From Chrysoporthe austroafricana (Eukaryota > Ascomycota > Sordariomycetes > Diaporthales > Cryphonectriaceae): DNA of 64,000 nt. The translations under genes and the position numbers were made by a program. The notes under the pieces are model-generated. The model had not been told where the DNA came from. It ran no database searches and saw nothing but the letters and a program-made list of their open reading frames with translations. Location of the stretch: positions 2,542,001 through 2,606,000 of the forward strand of contig JYIP02000001.1 of the NCBI GenBank assembly GCA_001051155.2, written 5' to 3'. Of the stretch, positions 36,121-46,300 are shown piece by piece. Position 1 is the first letter of the stretch. Every line of letters begins with the position of its first letter.

Positions 36121-37477
36121 GCTTGGGTTTGGGCTTAGGAGAGGCTAAAAGAATGTCGTGGTGGTGTAGTGGGCCAGGTAGGCAATTCAGGCGGATAAAC
36201 CTAACTGTGAGGTTGACGGTTCGAGTCTCAATTCCGATGACCCAGGCTCAGCACATCCCAAGGAGCTCCGCCGCGGTGGATGAGACTCTGAGTCGATGTA
36301 GACGCTGAGTTCGTTCGTAGCCCCTTCCTAGTACTGCCAGTCGACGCGACTCAAACTGCCCCTCACTGCGGTGATTTAGGCACAGTGGATCGACGTACAT
36401 ACTGGGTACGTTAGTGTCGGCGACACCCGTGGAGGCTATTGAAGGCCTATGGAAACAACGTGGATCTCGCATTAGGAACACACCAAGCAGAACCAAAATC
36501 CATATGAATTGAGAAACCATGGTATCGCCGGAAGACCTGGAACGTACAACATCTATGGCCAGCTGGCTGCGACTCTCCAGCCACTGAATGGGAAGTCTTC
36601 TGACCGACGCAGGCTCTCTCCTGTAGCGGCTATGTTTGTGGAACGAACCAGAGTAAGGAAGGCAAACGAACAGGCATTATTGATGTTCCCAACTGGTACT
36701 GAGAATGCCTGTGAGCCGAGGTCTATTGAGTCCTGAGGGAGGACAGCCCAGGCATGTATCCTATACCACGGTATCTGTCCCCGTCTCTCTTCACGGCTTC
36801 AATGGTGCATCCACAGTAGAGGCCCTCGGTCTTGGACACTGGACGGTCATGCGGCTATACGCAGAGGCACTGGCCCTTGATACAAGATTCTATGGTTTTG
36901 GGATGGGGCTGAGGCAAGTACAGACTAGGGGCTCGCCAATGGTCGACTGCAGGGGACAATCGTCGACGCATGAGACGCACTGTTCCACTGGCTGTTTTAT
37001 AATAAAAGTGTTAATAAGAGTACGAGCGCGAGCACACTCAACGGCCGGTTCGGCCGACTTGTTGTCATCTCGTGCTCCTCGGTGACAACATGGCTCGACT
37101 ATCACGACCACCCTCCGCTCATCCCCAGTCCGAGTCCCTCTTCAGCGACCACTGCAGCAACTATTCAGCCTGCTCCGTGTACCAGCCATGCCCCGACGAT
37201 AGGGCTACGATCCGAATGTCTTGAGAGCATCACGCAGCCCAGGAAGCAGATCGGAGGTTCAGTTCGCCTGGCCGTGGTCGTGAGAGGGTCGGGCTGCGAG
37301 TGCTGGAAATTGCATCACCTGGCAACCCCTTAGGCTCAGGGCGTGGGGGCCTGGACACTGAGCCGCAGCCCAGGCCAGGCCGGGCCAGGCACCCAGGCGT
37401 GCCAGGCTATACGCTATACTGCGCTAGCACCGGCTGGATACCCAGTAGATTGACACGCGGTCCCAACTCGATTTACC
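36121..37477. other. Divergent spacer between ECT1 and the next gene
   Basis: About 1.36 kb. Besides the tRNA-like element at 36155-36238 it has GGCCAGG-type short repeats around 37370-37405, just upstream of the next gene's start. No coding region is supported. Confidence 0.5.
36155..36238 (+). other. Degenerate tRNA-like sequence (tRNA pseudogene or SINE head)
   Basis: An A-box match TGGTGTAGTGG (36162-36172) and a B-box match GGTTCGAGTCT (36218-36228) lie 45 nt apart, as in a Pol III promoter. A 5-bp anticodon-type stem AACCT/AGGTT (36198-36214) closes a 7-nt loop. However, position 33 of the loop is not T and the T-stem does not pair. The acceptor stem pairs only with wobbles and a mismatch. 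This is therefore not a functional tRNA by inspection; a pseudogene or tRNA-derived short element is more likely. Confidence 0.35.
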
Positions 37478-39231
37478 ATGCAGGCTTCCGGCTCCAGCCG
37501 CGGCCGGACCTCTAGGTCAGCCCCCGGCTCAGCGACGATTATCAACGACAACACCGTCCATGTCCCACCGGCACCCACCACGCCGTCGTCAACCAACTTC
37601 AGCTACAATTCCCTCCCTACCTCGACGCGACCACGGACGCCAAAGCCTCTGGACACGGGCTCAAGACCAGCGACTGCGGGTGCGACCGGCGCAGAGACTT
37701 TCGGCTACGGCACACCGTTCGGTGGTCCGTTTCAGGAGTCCGAGCCGCTGCCTCCTCCCAACCCGCGAGCCTTCACCCCCGGCGCGAGTGGCAGTGGAGC
37801 GCGCAAGAACACTCTTGGCCGCAAGCCTTCTCTCGGCGACTTCCGCCCTTCCGCCTCACAGCAGTCCCAGCAGTCCCTCTTCAGAGGCCTCCGCCGCCGC
37901 GCGCACTCCTCCTCCGCCCTACGAGACGGGAATGGCCTCGGCGACGTACCAGGCATAGGAAGCCAGTCGAGCAACACCAGCAGCACTTCACAGCCCGCGG
38001 CAGCCGGCCGCATCGCAATCACCGACAAGGGCAGCCTGCCTGCGCTGCCCCCTCCCCCCGCGCCAATCCCGGCGGCCAAGCTGAGCCGGAACACGGACGG
38101 CGCAACCTCGAATCCTGTGTCGCGGGCGGCCGGCCCAGAGTCGAAGTCGATGGATCCCACAGCGGCCTTTATACCGGGTGGTGGCAGGATGCTGAGCAGA
38201 ACCGGGACGAACCCCGCCAATGGATATCCCCTGGCCGCTGGCGGGGGGGTGATGATGCCTCCGCCGTCCGTCGGAAGCCTACAGGGGGAGTCGAGCATGG
38301 TGCATCAGCATATACAGGAGGTGGCGAACAAGAGGATATCAACTCTAGAATACCTACGGAAGGCGTAAGTCACACACTCTTCTGCTCCCCTATCCATACG
38401 ATCCCTTGGCTGACTGGACTACTGATATGCAGCCACGAGGGCCGTGTCTACTGGTTCAACACCCTCCTCTTCGATAAGCCTGACCTCGCACGGATGCCCT
38501 ACTTCGACAACCGCCGCCTTGCGCGGCGTGCCACAAACTACCTATTACTAGGCCTCTCCCTCCCAACCGTCATCGATCTCAACTCCAACACCCCGATGGA
38601 GTTCCTCCGCTCTCTCAATCTCCTCCTCACCGAGTTTGACTCCTTTCAGTCCCTCCACCCCGAGACCGGCGGGCCCTCCTCAGGCCTCGGGAGGGCCAGG
38701 ATACCCAACCTGAACGTCTTCCGCCGTGCCACGCCCTCCGCGAAGGCCCGGCGCAGCAGCTCCGCCAACAACGAGATCCTGTACGAGGACGGCGGCGGCG
38801 GGATGACGAACGGCGGCAGCCTCCCGGGCTCGATCTCCGGGCCGCCGAGCTCCGCGGCCACGAGCTCCGTCATGAACGGGCTCGGCGGGTCCGCGAGCGT
38901 CGTCAGCTTCGGGCAGAGCGAGGCGGACCTGCTGCCCGGCGAGGAGTACGTTCACCTGCTGACACCGAGCCTGCCCTTCGACCCGGACTTCTTCGAGACG
39001 TTCGCGACGCTGTGCGACGTGCTGATCGACGCGTACGCGCGGCTGCTGAGCCTGCTGCCCACGCCGAGGGAGTGCAACGCGGCCGTCGCGGAGCTGTTCA
39101 CCAAGGCGGACTCGAGGGTACGGAAGATCATTGTGCAGGGGATCGTAAAGGAGTTTGAGGATACCAGCCGGAACGGGGTCAGGACGGAGGTGGCGAATGT
39201 CGGCAAGATTGCGCTTGGTGGGCTGATGTGA
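37478..39231 (+). CDS. Conserved fungal protein of unknown function, disordered N-terminus
   Basis: Two exons (37478-38364, 38433-39231) joined by a 68-nt intron (donor GTAAGT, branch CTGAC) give 561 aa. The first ~270 residues are rich in Ser, Pro, Gly and Thr and probably unstructured. The conserved part spans the intron: RISTLEYLRKAHEGRVYWFNTLLF, then ARRATNYLLLGLSLPTVIDLNSNTPMEFLRSLNLLLTEFDSF. After a second low-complexity linker it ends with LPFDPDFFETFATLCDVLIDAYARLLSLL and VRKIIVQGIVKEFEDTSR. No catalytic motif, signal peptide or membrane segment is seen. The clean helical blocks suggest a folded helical protein of general fungal distribution, but I cannot name the family. Confidence 0.8.
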
Positions 39232-40767
39232 GGACGGCGGCAGGGTATGTAGGGGACCTGAAGGGGCTTTTGGGATGTGATGATACCATTTGCTGGGTCT
39301 TGATTATGCCGTCTGGGCCGGAGTTCTGCATTGAGATATCCATGGGATTGGGAGTCCTTTCTTTTTTTGGAGCACTCATAGACCATTTTATCACGAGACA
39401 TGTCAGACACTTTTTCTTGATGCCGCCTCCACGTTCTTCGCTCGATCGGGGCCAAGAAGGCTGGTCTGATCACCATGCTGAAGATCATCTCAGTGAGTTT
39501 ATGCGAATCGACATCCTGTCATTTCCTATCTAGGTAGTAAGGATGAATTAGGAAGGGTATGAAAGGCAGCGAAGTGTGAGAGAAGGATGAAATAATAGAA
39601 GCTGGGGGAAGTTCATCAGAAACCATAACGCATTATTGTATCGTCAGCGGCTGCACCTCCATTTTAGGTAGGCTCGACCTCAGTGCTTGACTCTATAAAT
39701 GGTGTTCATCATATGAACCGGGCGCGGGAATTGTGCTGTCCTCCCATCCGGCTGGGCAGTCGTCAACAAAGAAAAGCCTCCCACGAGACCTAGAAGTTTG
39801 GTTTTATCAACGTCCTCCCAGCCAGAACGGTGGAACAGAACATCAGAGTGCGTGGTGTGTGTGTGTGTGTGTGTGTGAAGCCCCCTCGCACCAAGAATGA
39901 GCCCCATCGAGTAACCAGGTCCAGGCCGAAGCCCGTCCCTAGGCAATCGCATACCTATCACGTCTCGACGAAAACACTCTCCGGCGCACCCCACTAGATG
40001 CCCCCAGCACCAGACCGCCTTGCGTCCGCAAAAACCCGCCATCGATCGACCACCGCCCCAAGAGAGCAGAAGCACACGGCCATGAACCCGGGGAGAGTGC
40101 GGACTCATATCTTCGTCCATGGTGGTCTCTCCTAGGAAGAACCGGTGTCTGACTGATGGGGGATAGCCGAAGGATGTAGCGGCGGGACGGGGCAGGCAGG
40201 ACGTCAGACTGGGGGGCGGAGGAGCGCAGAGATCAGCCGCGTGGTGCTTCTATGGCGGCGCCTTTCGGCGTTCTTCGCTGGCGAACCAGAGAAGATTGTC
40301 CGGGGACTTTCTCCCGAAGCATTTTGGGTGAGATGCCTAGATGGCATCTCCGTTTGGAGCTTCGATGGCGATTTGTCGGGCGAGGGGAACTTGAAGAGAA
40401 GAAGAGAGGGAGAGAAAGCAGAAGCGCAGATGCGGCTCTGAGTTAAGAACTTTTTCTACGTGCAAGGGTGGAGCCAGGAAGCGCGCCCGCTACCCAATAA
40501 CGGTCTGATTATGTAATAACTTGGAGCTCAGCTTTCTCTGCCGCCGGGATCTTGCATCTAAGGCGCGTCGACTTTATGGCAGGCGCCTACTGGTACAGAT
40601 CGGAATTTCCATTCAGCAAGGCACCCAGAGTCGACAGCCAACGTTGTCTCATCAGGCAGCCTCGACACAAGCTGCCCGTCTACGAAGCCACATCTCTTCT
40701 TCTTCTATCTACCTACTCATTTCCTTGTCCTCTCGCCCACGCCCGTCAGCTCAGGACTACAATTAAA
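39232..40767. other. Spacer with a TG microsatellite
   Basis: About 1.5 kb downstream of the 561-aa protein gene and upstream of RAE1. A TG dinucleotide repeat lies at 39855-39877. The last 200 bases before the RAE1 ATG are CT-rich. No gene seen. Confidence 0.5.
39855..39877. repeat. TG dinucleotide microsatellite
   Basis: About eleven tandem TG units in non-coding DNA. Confidence 0.85.
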
Positions 40768-42006
40768 ATGTCAGGTCTCTTCGGCACCACTGCCGCTGCG
40801 GCTGCGAGCAGCAACACAGTCGGTGATCTCAAGAACGATGTGGCCGTAAACGATCTGCCCACGGACAGCATCTCCAGTATCGCTTTCAATCCAAATCCTG
40901 CCGACCAGAAAGACTTCCTCTCTGTTGCTAGTTGGGACAAGAAGGTTCGCATCTACGAAGTTGACAGCAACACAGGTCAAGCCGCAGGCCGCCACGCCTA
41001 TGATCACCAAGGCCCAGTGTTGGCCGTCCACTTCTTTAAGGTATGTCTATCCCGGGTCTCCCCTTCCTAGATGTGGTATGTACTCACAAGCTACCGCCAG
41101 GATGGCCAAAGGATTGTGTCCGCCGGCGCGGACAACCAAGCGAAGCTGTGTGACCTCAACTCTCCCGCCAACATCCAAACCGTTGCGCAACACGAGAAGC
41201 CCATCCGGTCGATTCGGTGCGTCGAGATCAACGGCCAGTCTGTTCTTGTCACGGGCTCCTGGGATAAGAACATCAGGTTCTGGGATCTCCGACAGAGCAC
41301 TCCCGTGTTTGAGAAGGTCGCCCCGGAGCGAGTGTACAGCATGGATGCGCGCGACAACATGCTGGTCATCGCCACGGCTGAGCGCTTCGTCAACGTGATG
41401 GACATGAGGAACCCCTCGGCAGAGTACTACAAGAAGCACCAGAGCCCTCTGAAGTGGCAGACCCGCGTCGTGAGCTGCTTCGCGGACGCTTCAGGCTACG
41501 CGGTCGGCAGCATCGAGGGCCGCTGCGCCATCCAGTATGTGGAGGACAAGGACTCGAGGTACGCAACCAAGGAGGTCCCACTTCCTGATGCATCAGGCTC
41601 GACCATGCTCGTGCACGACACTGACCCTCTCACCGCTGTCCGCAGCTCCAACTTCTCCTTCAAGTGCCACCGCGACCAGGCCGTCGGAAACAACCCCACC
41701 AACGTCTACGCCGTAAACGACATCTCCTTCCACCCGGTTCATGGTACCTTCTCGACCGCCGGCTCCGACGGCACGTTCCATTTCTGGGACAAGGACGCAA
41801 AGCACCGCCTCAAGGGCTACCCCAACGTCGGCGGCCCCATTACGGCGACCACCTTCAACAAGAATGGCGGCATCTTCGCGTACGCTGTCAGCTACGACTG
41901 GTCCAAGGGCTACCAGGCCAACAACCCACAACAGCCCATCAAGCTCATGCTCCACCCCGTGCAGGCGGATGAGTGCAAGCCTCGACCCAATGCTAAGAAA
42001 AGGTAG
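40768..42006 (+). CDS. RAE1: mRNA export factor RAE1/Gle2, WD40 protein
   Basis: Two exons (40768-41040, 41101-42006), with a 60-nt intron starting GTATGT and ending CGCCAG, give 392 aa. The N-terminus is MSGLFGTT. WD40 blades follow in the order expected for RAE1: DSISSIAFNP...DFLSVASWDKKVRIYEV, GPVLAVHFFKDGQRIVSAGADNQAKLCDL, SVLVTGSWDKNIRFWDLR and GTFSTAGSDGTFHFWDKDAKHRLKGY. The block KWQTRVVSCFADASGYAVGSIEGRCAIQYVED is a strong RAE1/BUB3-family signature. The long internal spacing and the C-terminus (YDWSKGYQ) favour RAE1 over BUB3. It acts at the nuclear pore with Nup98-type GLEBS motifs in poly(A) RNA export and in mitotic checkpoint functions. It is probably essential and single-copy, a good marker gene for placing the organism. 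Confidence 0.95.
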
Positions 42007-42914
42007 GAGATCCACAGCGTATGCGCCAATGATGATAGGTTTTCAGATATGCAACAACTCCGACATTGTGGACAAAAGAGACTTGCGGTTTGACTGCGGA
42101 CGCCTCACGGCCAAGAGGTTCAGACGTGTTAGTGGGCCAAATGCCCCGAGTGGATGAGGATAAAGTGGACAGCCTTTAGCAGCAGGTCAACCAGTCACTG
42201 CGACGAATGTTTCAAAGAGCGTTTCGCATTCTGGTCTTGGAACATCTCCGCCGGTAGTTCCGGTCAATGGCCCTCTTGGCTGAGATACAGATCTGTTTAA
42301 TGAGCGACAATAGGCGGCATGGCGTTCTGGAAAGCTGGAGGAAGATGTGTACCTGAGATCATCTCGTGGCGTCCGAGAAGCAGGAGATGAAGTGCACATC
42401 CTCATGAAGTAGTTCAGGGTTTAAGGTATGCAGAGGAGACTATTGCTAGTCTCTTTAGATAGTGAACAATGAGAACGGCCATGTTGCCGATTCAGACAGG
42501 CCACTGGAAGCAGTTTGAACGTGTGTGAGAGAGTCGGGCCATATGCCCATCGTGTCTGATTTTTGATTACAATCTTGTTACAACCCGGCAGGATCTCGTG
42601 GAAAATAGCCAAACGAGTGACCGCTGCTCCATCAAATCATCGGCCCAATGTTTTCGGACATGCCATCGTCAGTCAAGTCTATGTGCAAGTGAACGCCAGC
42701 AAAGCAAGCAGCGAGAGAACCCAAGGACAGCCGTCGCTCCGGCCTGGGGGGTCGACCCGGCCAATCCAGACCATCGCCCAGCAGTTTGTCTCGCAATCAA
42801 GAACGCCCTCATACACCACAAATCACAGCCCGACCATCCACCGGCTCGCCGGCTCGCTCGATGCGGAAATACACTCACTCCCCCTATCCCGGCCATCCTC
42901 CCTCGGCGCCCTGC
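42007..42914. other. Convergent spacer, no gene seen
   Basis: About 900 bp between the 3' ends of RAE1 and the next minus-strand gene. The forward ORFs here have no recognisable motif. Confidence 0.5.
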
Positions 42915-43812
42915 TCAGAAAGCAGGCCTCGCCTTCTGGCCCCCCAGCACGTCGTCCACGAGGCCCTTCCACAGGTCCGTCAGCATGCCGCCGGCGTACT
43001 CGCCGTCAGCGCCGCCGCCGGCGCGCCCGTGACCGTCGAAGTCAAAGCGCAGCTCAACGCCGTCGGGGCCCATGCCCTCAACCTCAGTCAGGGCGGAGAC
43101 GGCGCTGACGCGGGCGGGGTCGGCAGCCATGACGACGATCTCGCTGCGGGGAAGGGGCTCGTCGAGGGCCTCGGGGGCGAAGTTGGCGGCGGGCCGCTCC
43201 GGGGCGAAGTTGTCCGGCAGGAGGGGGACGCGGACCTGGCCGAAGGGGTCGGCGGGCGGCAGCTCGGCGAGGGACGGCAGGAAGGCGCAGTCGATGGTGG
43301 GCGTGTCGGCGCGGGCGGGCGGCGCCTGGGTGGAGTGGAAGGACTGCATGAGTGGGATGGTGCGGGCGGGGTTGGGGGTGGGCTGAGAGCTCGGCCGGTG
43401 GGCCGTGGTCAAGGACCGCTGTGGACTGGTTGTCAGCGCTGTTGTTTTCTAGGCTAAGCGGGAAGGGAAGTAAAGGGTGGGTGAGATACGGAGGTTGATA
43501 GGCATCCGTCCTGCTGATTGGGAGGGACCAAGGAAGGGGAACGTCTCTGTATAAGCTTCGGATCCCGAGGGTGGTGTATGGTTTGGCAGGGGGGACGGCG
43601 GGAGGGAAGGGGTGCAGTCTAGGGATGGATTGGATGCTTACCTCTGAAGCCGACGCATCCGCAATGCTTTTCTCGAGGTCCCTGCGGGCCCGGGCAGCAC
43701 CACTCCTCGAGGCGCCGTTGAGGAGCTGGCTGGAGCGAGGGGCGGCAACCGAGGCGCCAAGGGACCGGGTGAGCTTGGAGAGCTCGCGGGGCAGAGGCGT
43801 CACGCGTGTCAT
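42915..43812 (-). CDS. Uncharacterised protein with probable mitochondrial presequence
   Basis: Two exons, 43812-43642 and 43418-42915, joined at phase 0 across a 223-nt intron (donor GTAAGC), give 224 aa. The first ~45 residues are rich in Arg, Ser and Ala with a single acidic residue (MTRVTPLPRELSKLTRSLG...), as in mitochondrial targeting peptides. The middle is Pro-rich (RTIPLMQSFHSTQAPPAR). The conserved-looking part reads TIDCAFLPSLAEL, FGQVRVPLLPDNF, SEIVVMAADPARVSAVSAL and ends in LTDLWKGLVDDVLGG. I do not recognise the family. The acceptor was chosen by frame; a neighbouring AG would shift the frame. Confidence 0.65.
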
Positions 43813-46300
43813 TGTGGTGGTATTGTGCAGTATGGAGAGTATAGGAGACGAGCAGTTGGGGCAGGTCAGGACGGACGGAGGTGGACAGCAGTCAATGGCG
43901 CAAGCACGGTATAAGATGGTGGAATAGTAGGCCCTGGGACTGGGGGGGGGCCGGGTCGTTATATCTAGGTGGGTGAGCTGATGTGCACCGCGTCTGGGTA
44001 GGTGTGGTTCGATGGGGATGTGTCAGTCAGGTCAGGGAGCAGAATGGAGGTGAGGGGAGGAGGGTGAGGAAGGTGGTAGCTGATAGTGGTTTATACCGCC
44101 CAGTCGACGAAGTCCCCGAGGGAGGAGGGGAGGGACCTCAACAACCTTGGGAGCTCTGGGGTCACCGTGCGGATGGAGCGAGACCTCTAAGCCACCGAGA
44201 TACCCAGCAGGTGAAACGTCGAGGTGAGAGTGCACCTGGCGCTGTACCCGTGTGGACGCGTGCCTGGATGTCTTGGTCCTCCTTGGCGCTACTGGCTGGA
44301 GGGCACCGCCAACCGGATCGACAGGAGGAGATACCTCATCGCCTATCTGCGGCGGCGGGTGGCATGCACAACACGAGCGCAGCGGAGTTATACAGCATTA
44401 TCCGGTGGGTACGATGACTAGTAAGTGCTGTGCCCTCCCTCTCTCCTCGTGTCTCCCATGCCGCCAAGCCCACGACGCGCCAGCAGTGCCCATCGCCATC
44501 AATCTATCAGAGGGAAGCACCCATCGCAGCTCAGGGGTGAGCTCTCAACAACGTCGATGTGGCAGTGAGGTCGGGGAGGGCTCGCTGGTATGTGTTGGGA
44601 CGGCAGGGCGGCCCATGGGCAGAAGAAGCCAAGGCGGTCAGACCCCGGAACCTGGGTTGCCCCTTACGGCCTAGCGATGCCTCGAATAAGCTCTGGCCAT
44701 TCCGGATAGATTCGCGGCCCCACCGCGCGGGGTTCCGCAGTACCGTACTATGGTACTCCGGCGTGCCCAGTCGTAGTGCCGTGGTACTATCGTGGTTAGT
44801 GTTGCTACATAGCACGCTGCACGCTGCCACTGCCAGGGCGGCTGTGACCCGCTTCGTGGACCTTCCAGAAGGCCTCTGGAATCTCGTCTGCGTCCTTGAA
44901 GGATTCGCGAACCCGCAGCCTGTGGGCACGGGCCAGCGTTCTTATTGATATCAAATGAGCCCTCAGCAGCGGGAAGTTTGACTTTATTTCTACAAGGGAT
45001 CCTGTGAATTACACGGCCCTCGCGCGCTGTATCGACGTCCAACTTCTCAGGCGAAATCCGGTATTCACCGCCATCAGCATCCCGTCGCGGACATCTCTAC
45101 TGCTCGCCAGTCCCGAGCTTCATGAAGACTTCCTGTTGCTGGCCTCCCTCCAGGTCTGCTCCCAGGCGGCGAGCCGAGCCTCTGCCTCCTTCATCCGCGC
45201 CGCGGTGCTGGCCGGCCGTTCTGTACGGGGCGCGCATATGAGCCTCTCCGTGGCAGACGGGCTGCTTCTGATGTATCTGGCCAGCATGCCATCTGCTTGG
45301 ACGACCAGGGGCTCAGGAGTCCTTGCGCGGGCTTTGCATGAGCATTGTGAGTCCCAAAGCTCAGACAGGAGCGCTCACCTTGGCAGTCCATACCCTGCCG
45401 CGCCGGCTGAGGGCGCATTGCTATGAGGCATTGCTTACTATCTCGGAAGCCGATGGGGACGACAATACCTGGGTTTGTTCCTGCTCGATACCGAACTCCA
45501 TCTCAGGACCAGCCTCTCAGATCTTTATATCTGGAGCCATTACGGCCGGCATTCGAGGGGATTATGGGCACCACCGCCGTCCTCAGACCGTACCCAGCGA
45601 GCACAGAGGCGGCCGAGCACTGGAGCTGGACAGAACTGTCCATGTCGCTTGTGCTGTACCTCCTTTGCCAACTCTGATAGAGCACGCACACACAGTGCTG
45701 ACCTATCAGTGTGCGTGAAGTGTCTCCCACCTGCACAGCAGCGTGGCTTCTGCCCCTGCTCGTGCTTGACTGGCTAGGCACACTGGGTGGAGGTAGTCAC
45801 GCTATTGGAGCGCTTGACCCCTTTCGTCTGCCCGTCCTGAGCTGCAGCGATAATCTGAAAGATCCGGTGCTATCTTGGAGCCTCGAGTGCTGGTATGTTA
45901 CCCTTCCGCCCCGCGTTGAGGGCAGTACCGTCAGCCTTATTCGCCGTTCGGCCGCAGGCGGCGTGCTCAGATACGCGGGCACGCAGAGCACAAATGTGCT
46001 CGCGGTCAGGCTGCAGTTGTGCTTGCCCATACGCACGCCCAACTCTATTGCTGCACCGCATACATCTGTGCTTTCTACCTTCATGTCCAGCACATCAATC
46101 TCGACACCAACAGGTCCTGTACGAGATCCGACAAGCCTTGGGCCGTATACGGTGCTGTGTTCGACGACTCTCGATCAAATCTGGTCAGCGTCTGCACTCT
46201 CCCACAATCACTCTTGTGTGCCGCCCTGGGGCACCTTCCTCAGTACTCTACCTAGAGACCATCATCTCTAACATTCCGGCAACATTCCGGTGTCGCACAA
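43813..46300. other. Intergenic spacer, no gene seen
   Basis: About 2.5 kb. Several overlapping ORFs of 130-190 codons occur on the plus strand (for example 45004-45426 and 45711-46271), but composition and lack of any motif argue against coding. The segment around 44740-44810 repeats words of the type GTACTA, GTACCG and GCCCAGTCGTAGTGCC, similar to words near 57970 and 58250. Confidence 0.45.

Noticed and set aside
39680..40120. 146-codon minus-strand ORF with HTHTHT repeat
   Set aside because: The repeat is simply the TG microsatellite translated; nothing else supports coding.
45004..46271. Several ORFs of 130-190 codons as possible genes
   Set aside because: Overlapping frames, no recognisable domain, no consistent intron structure.
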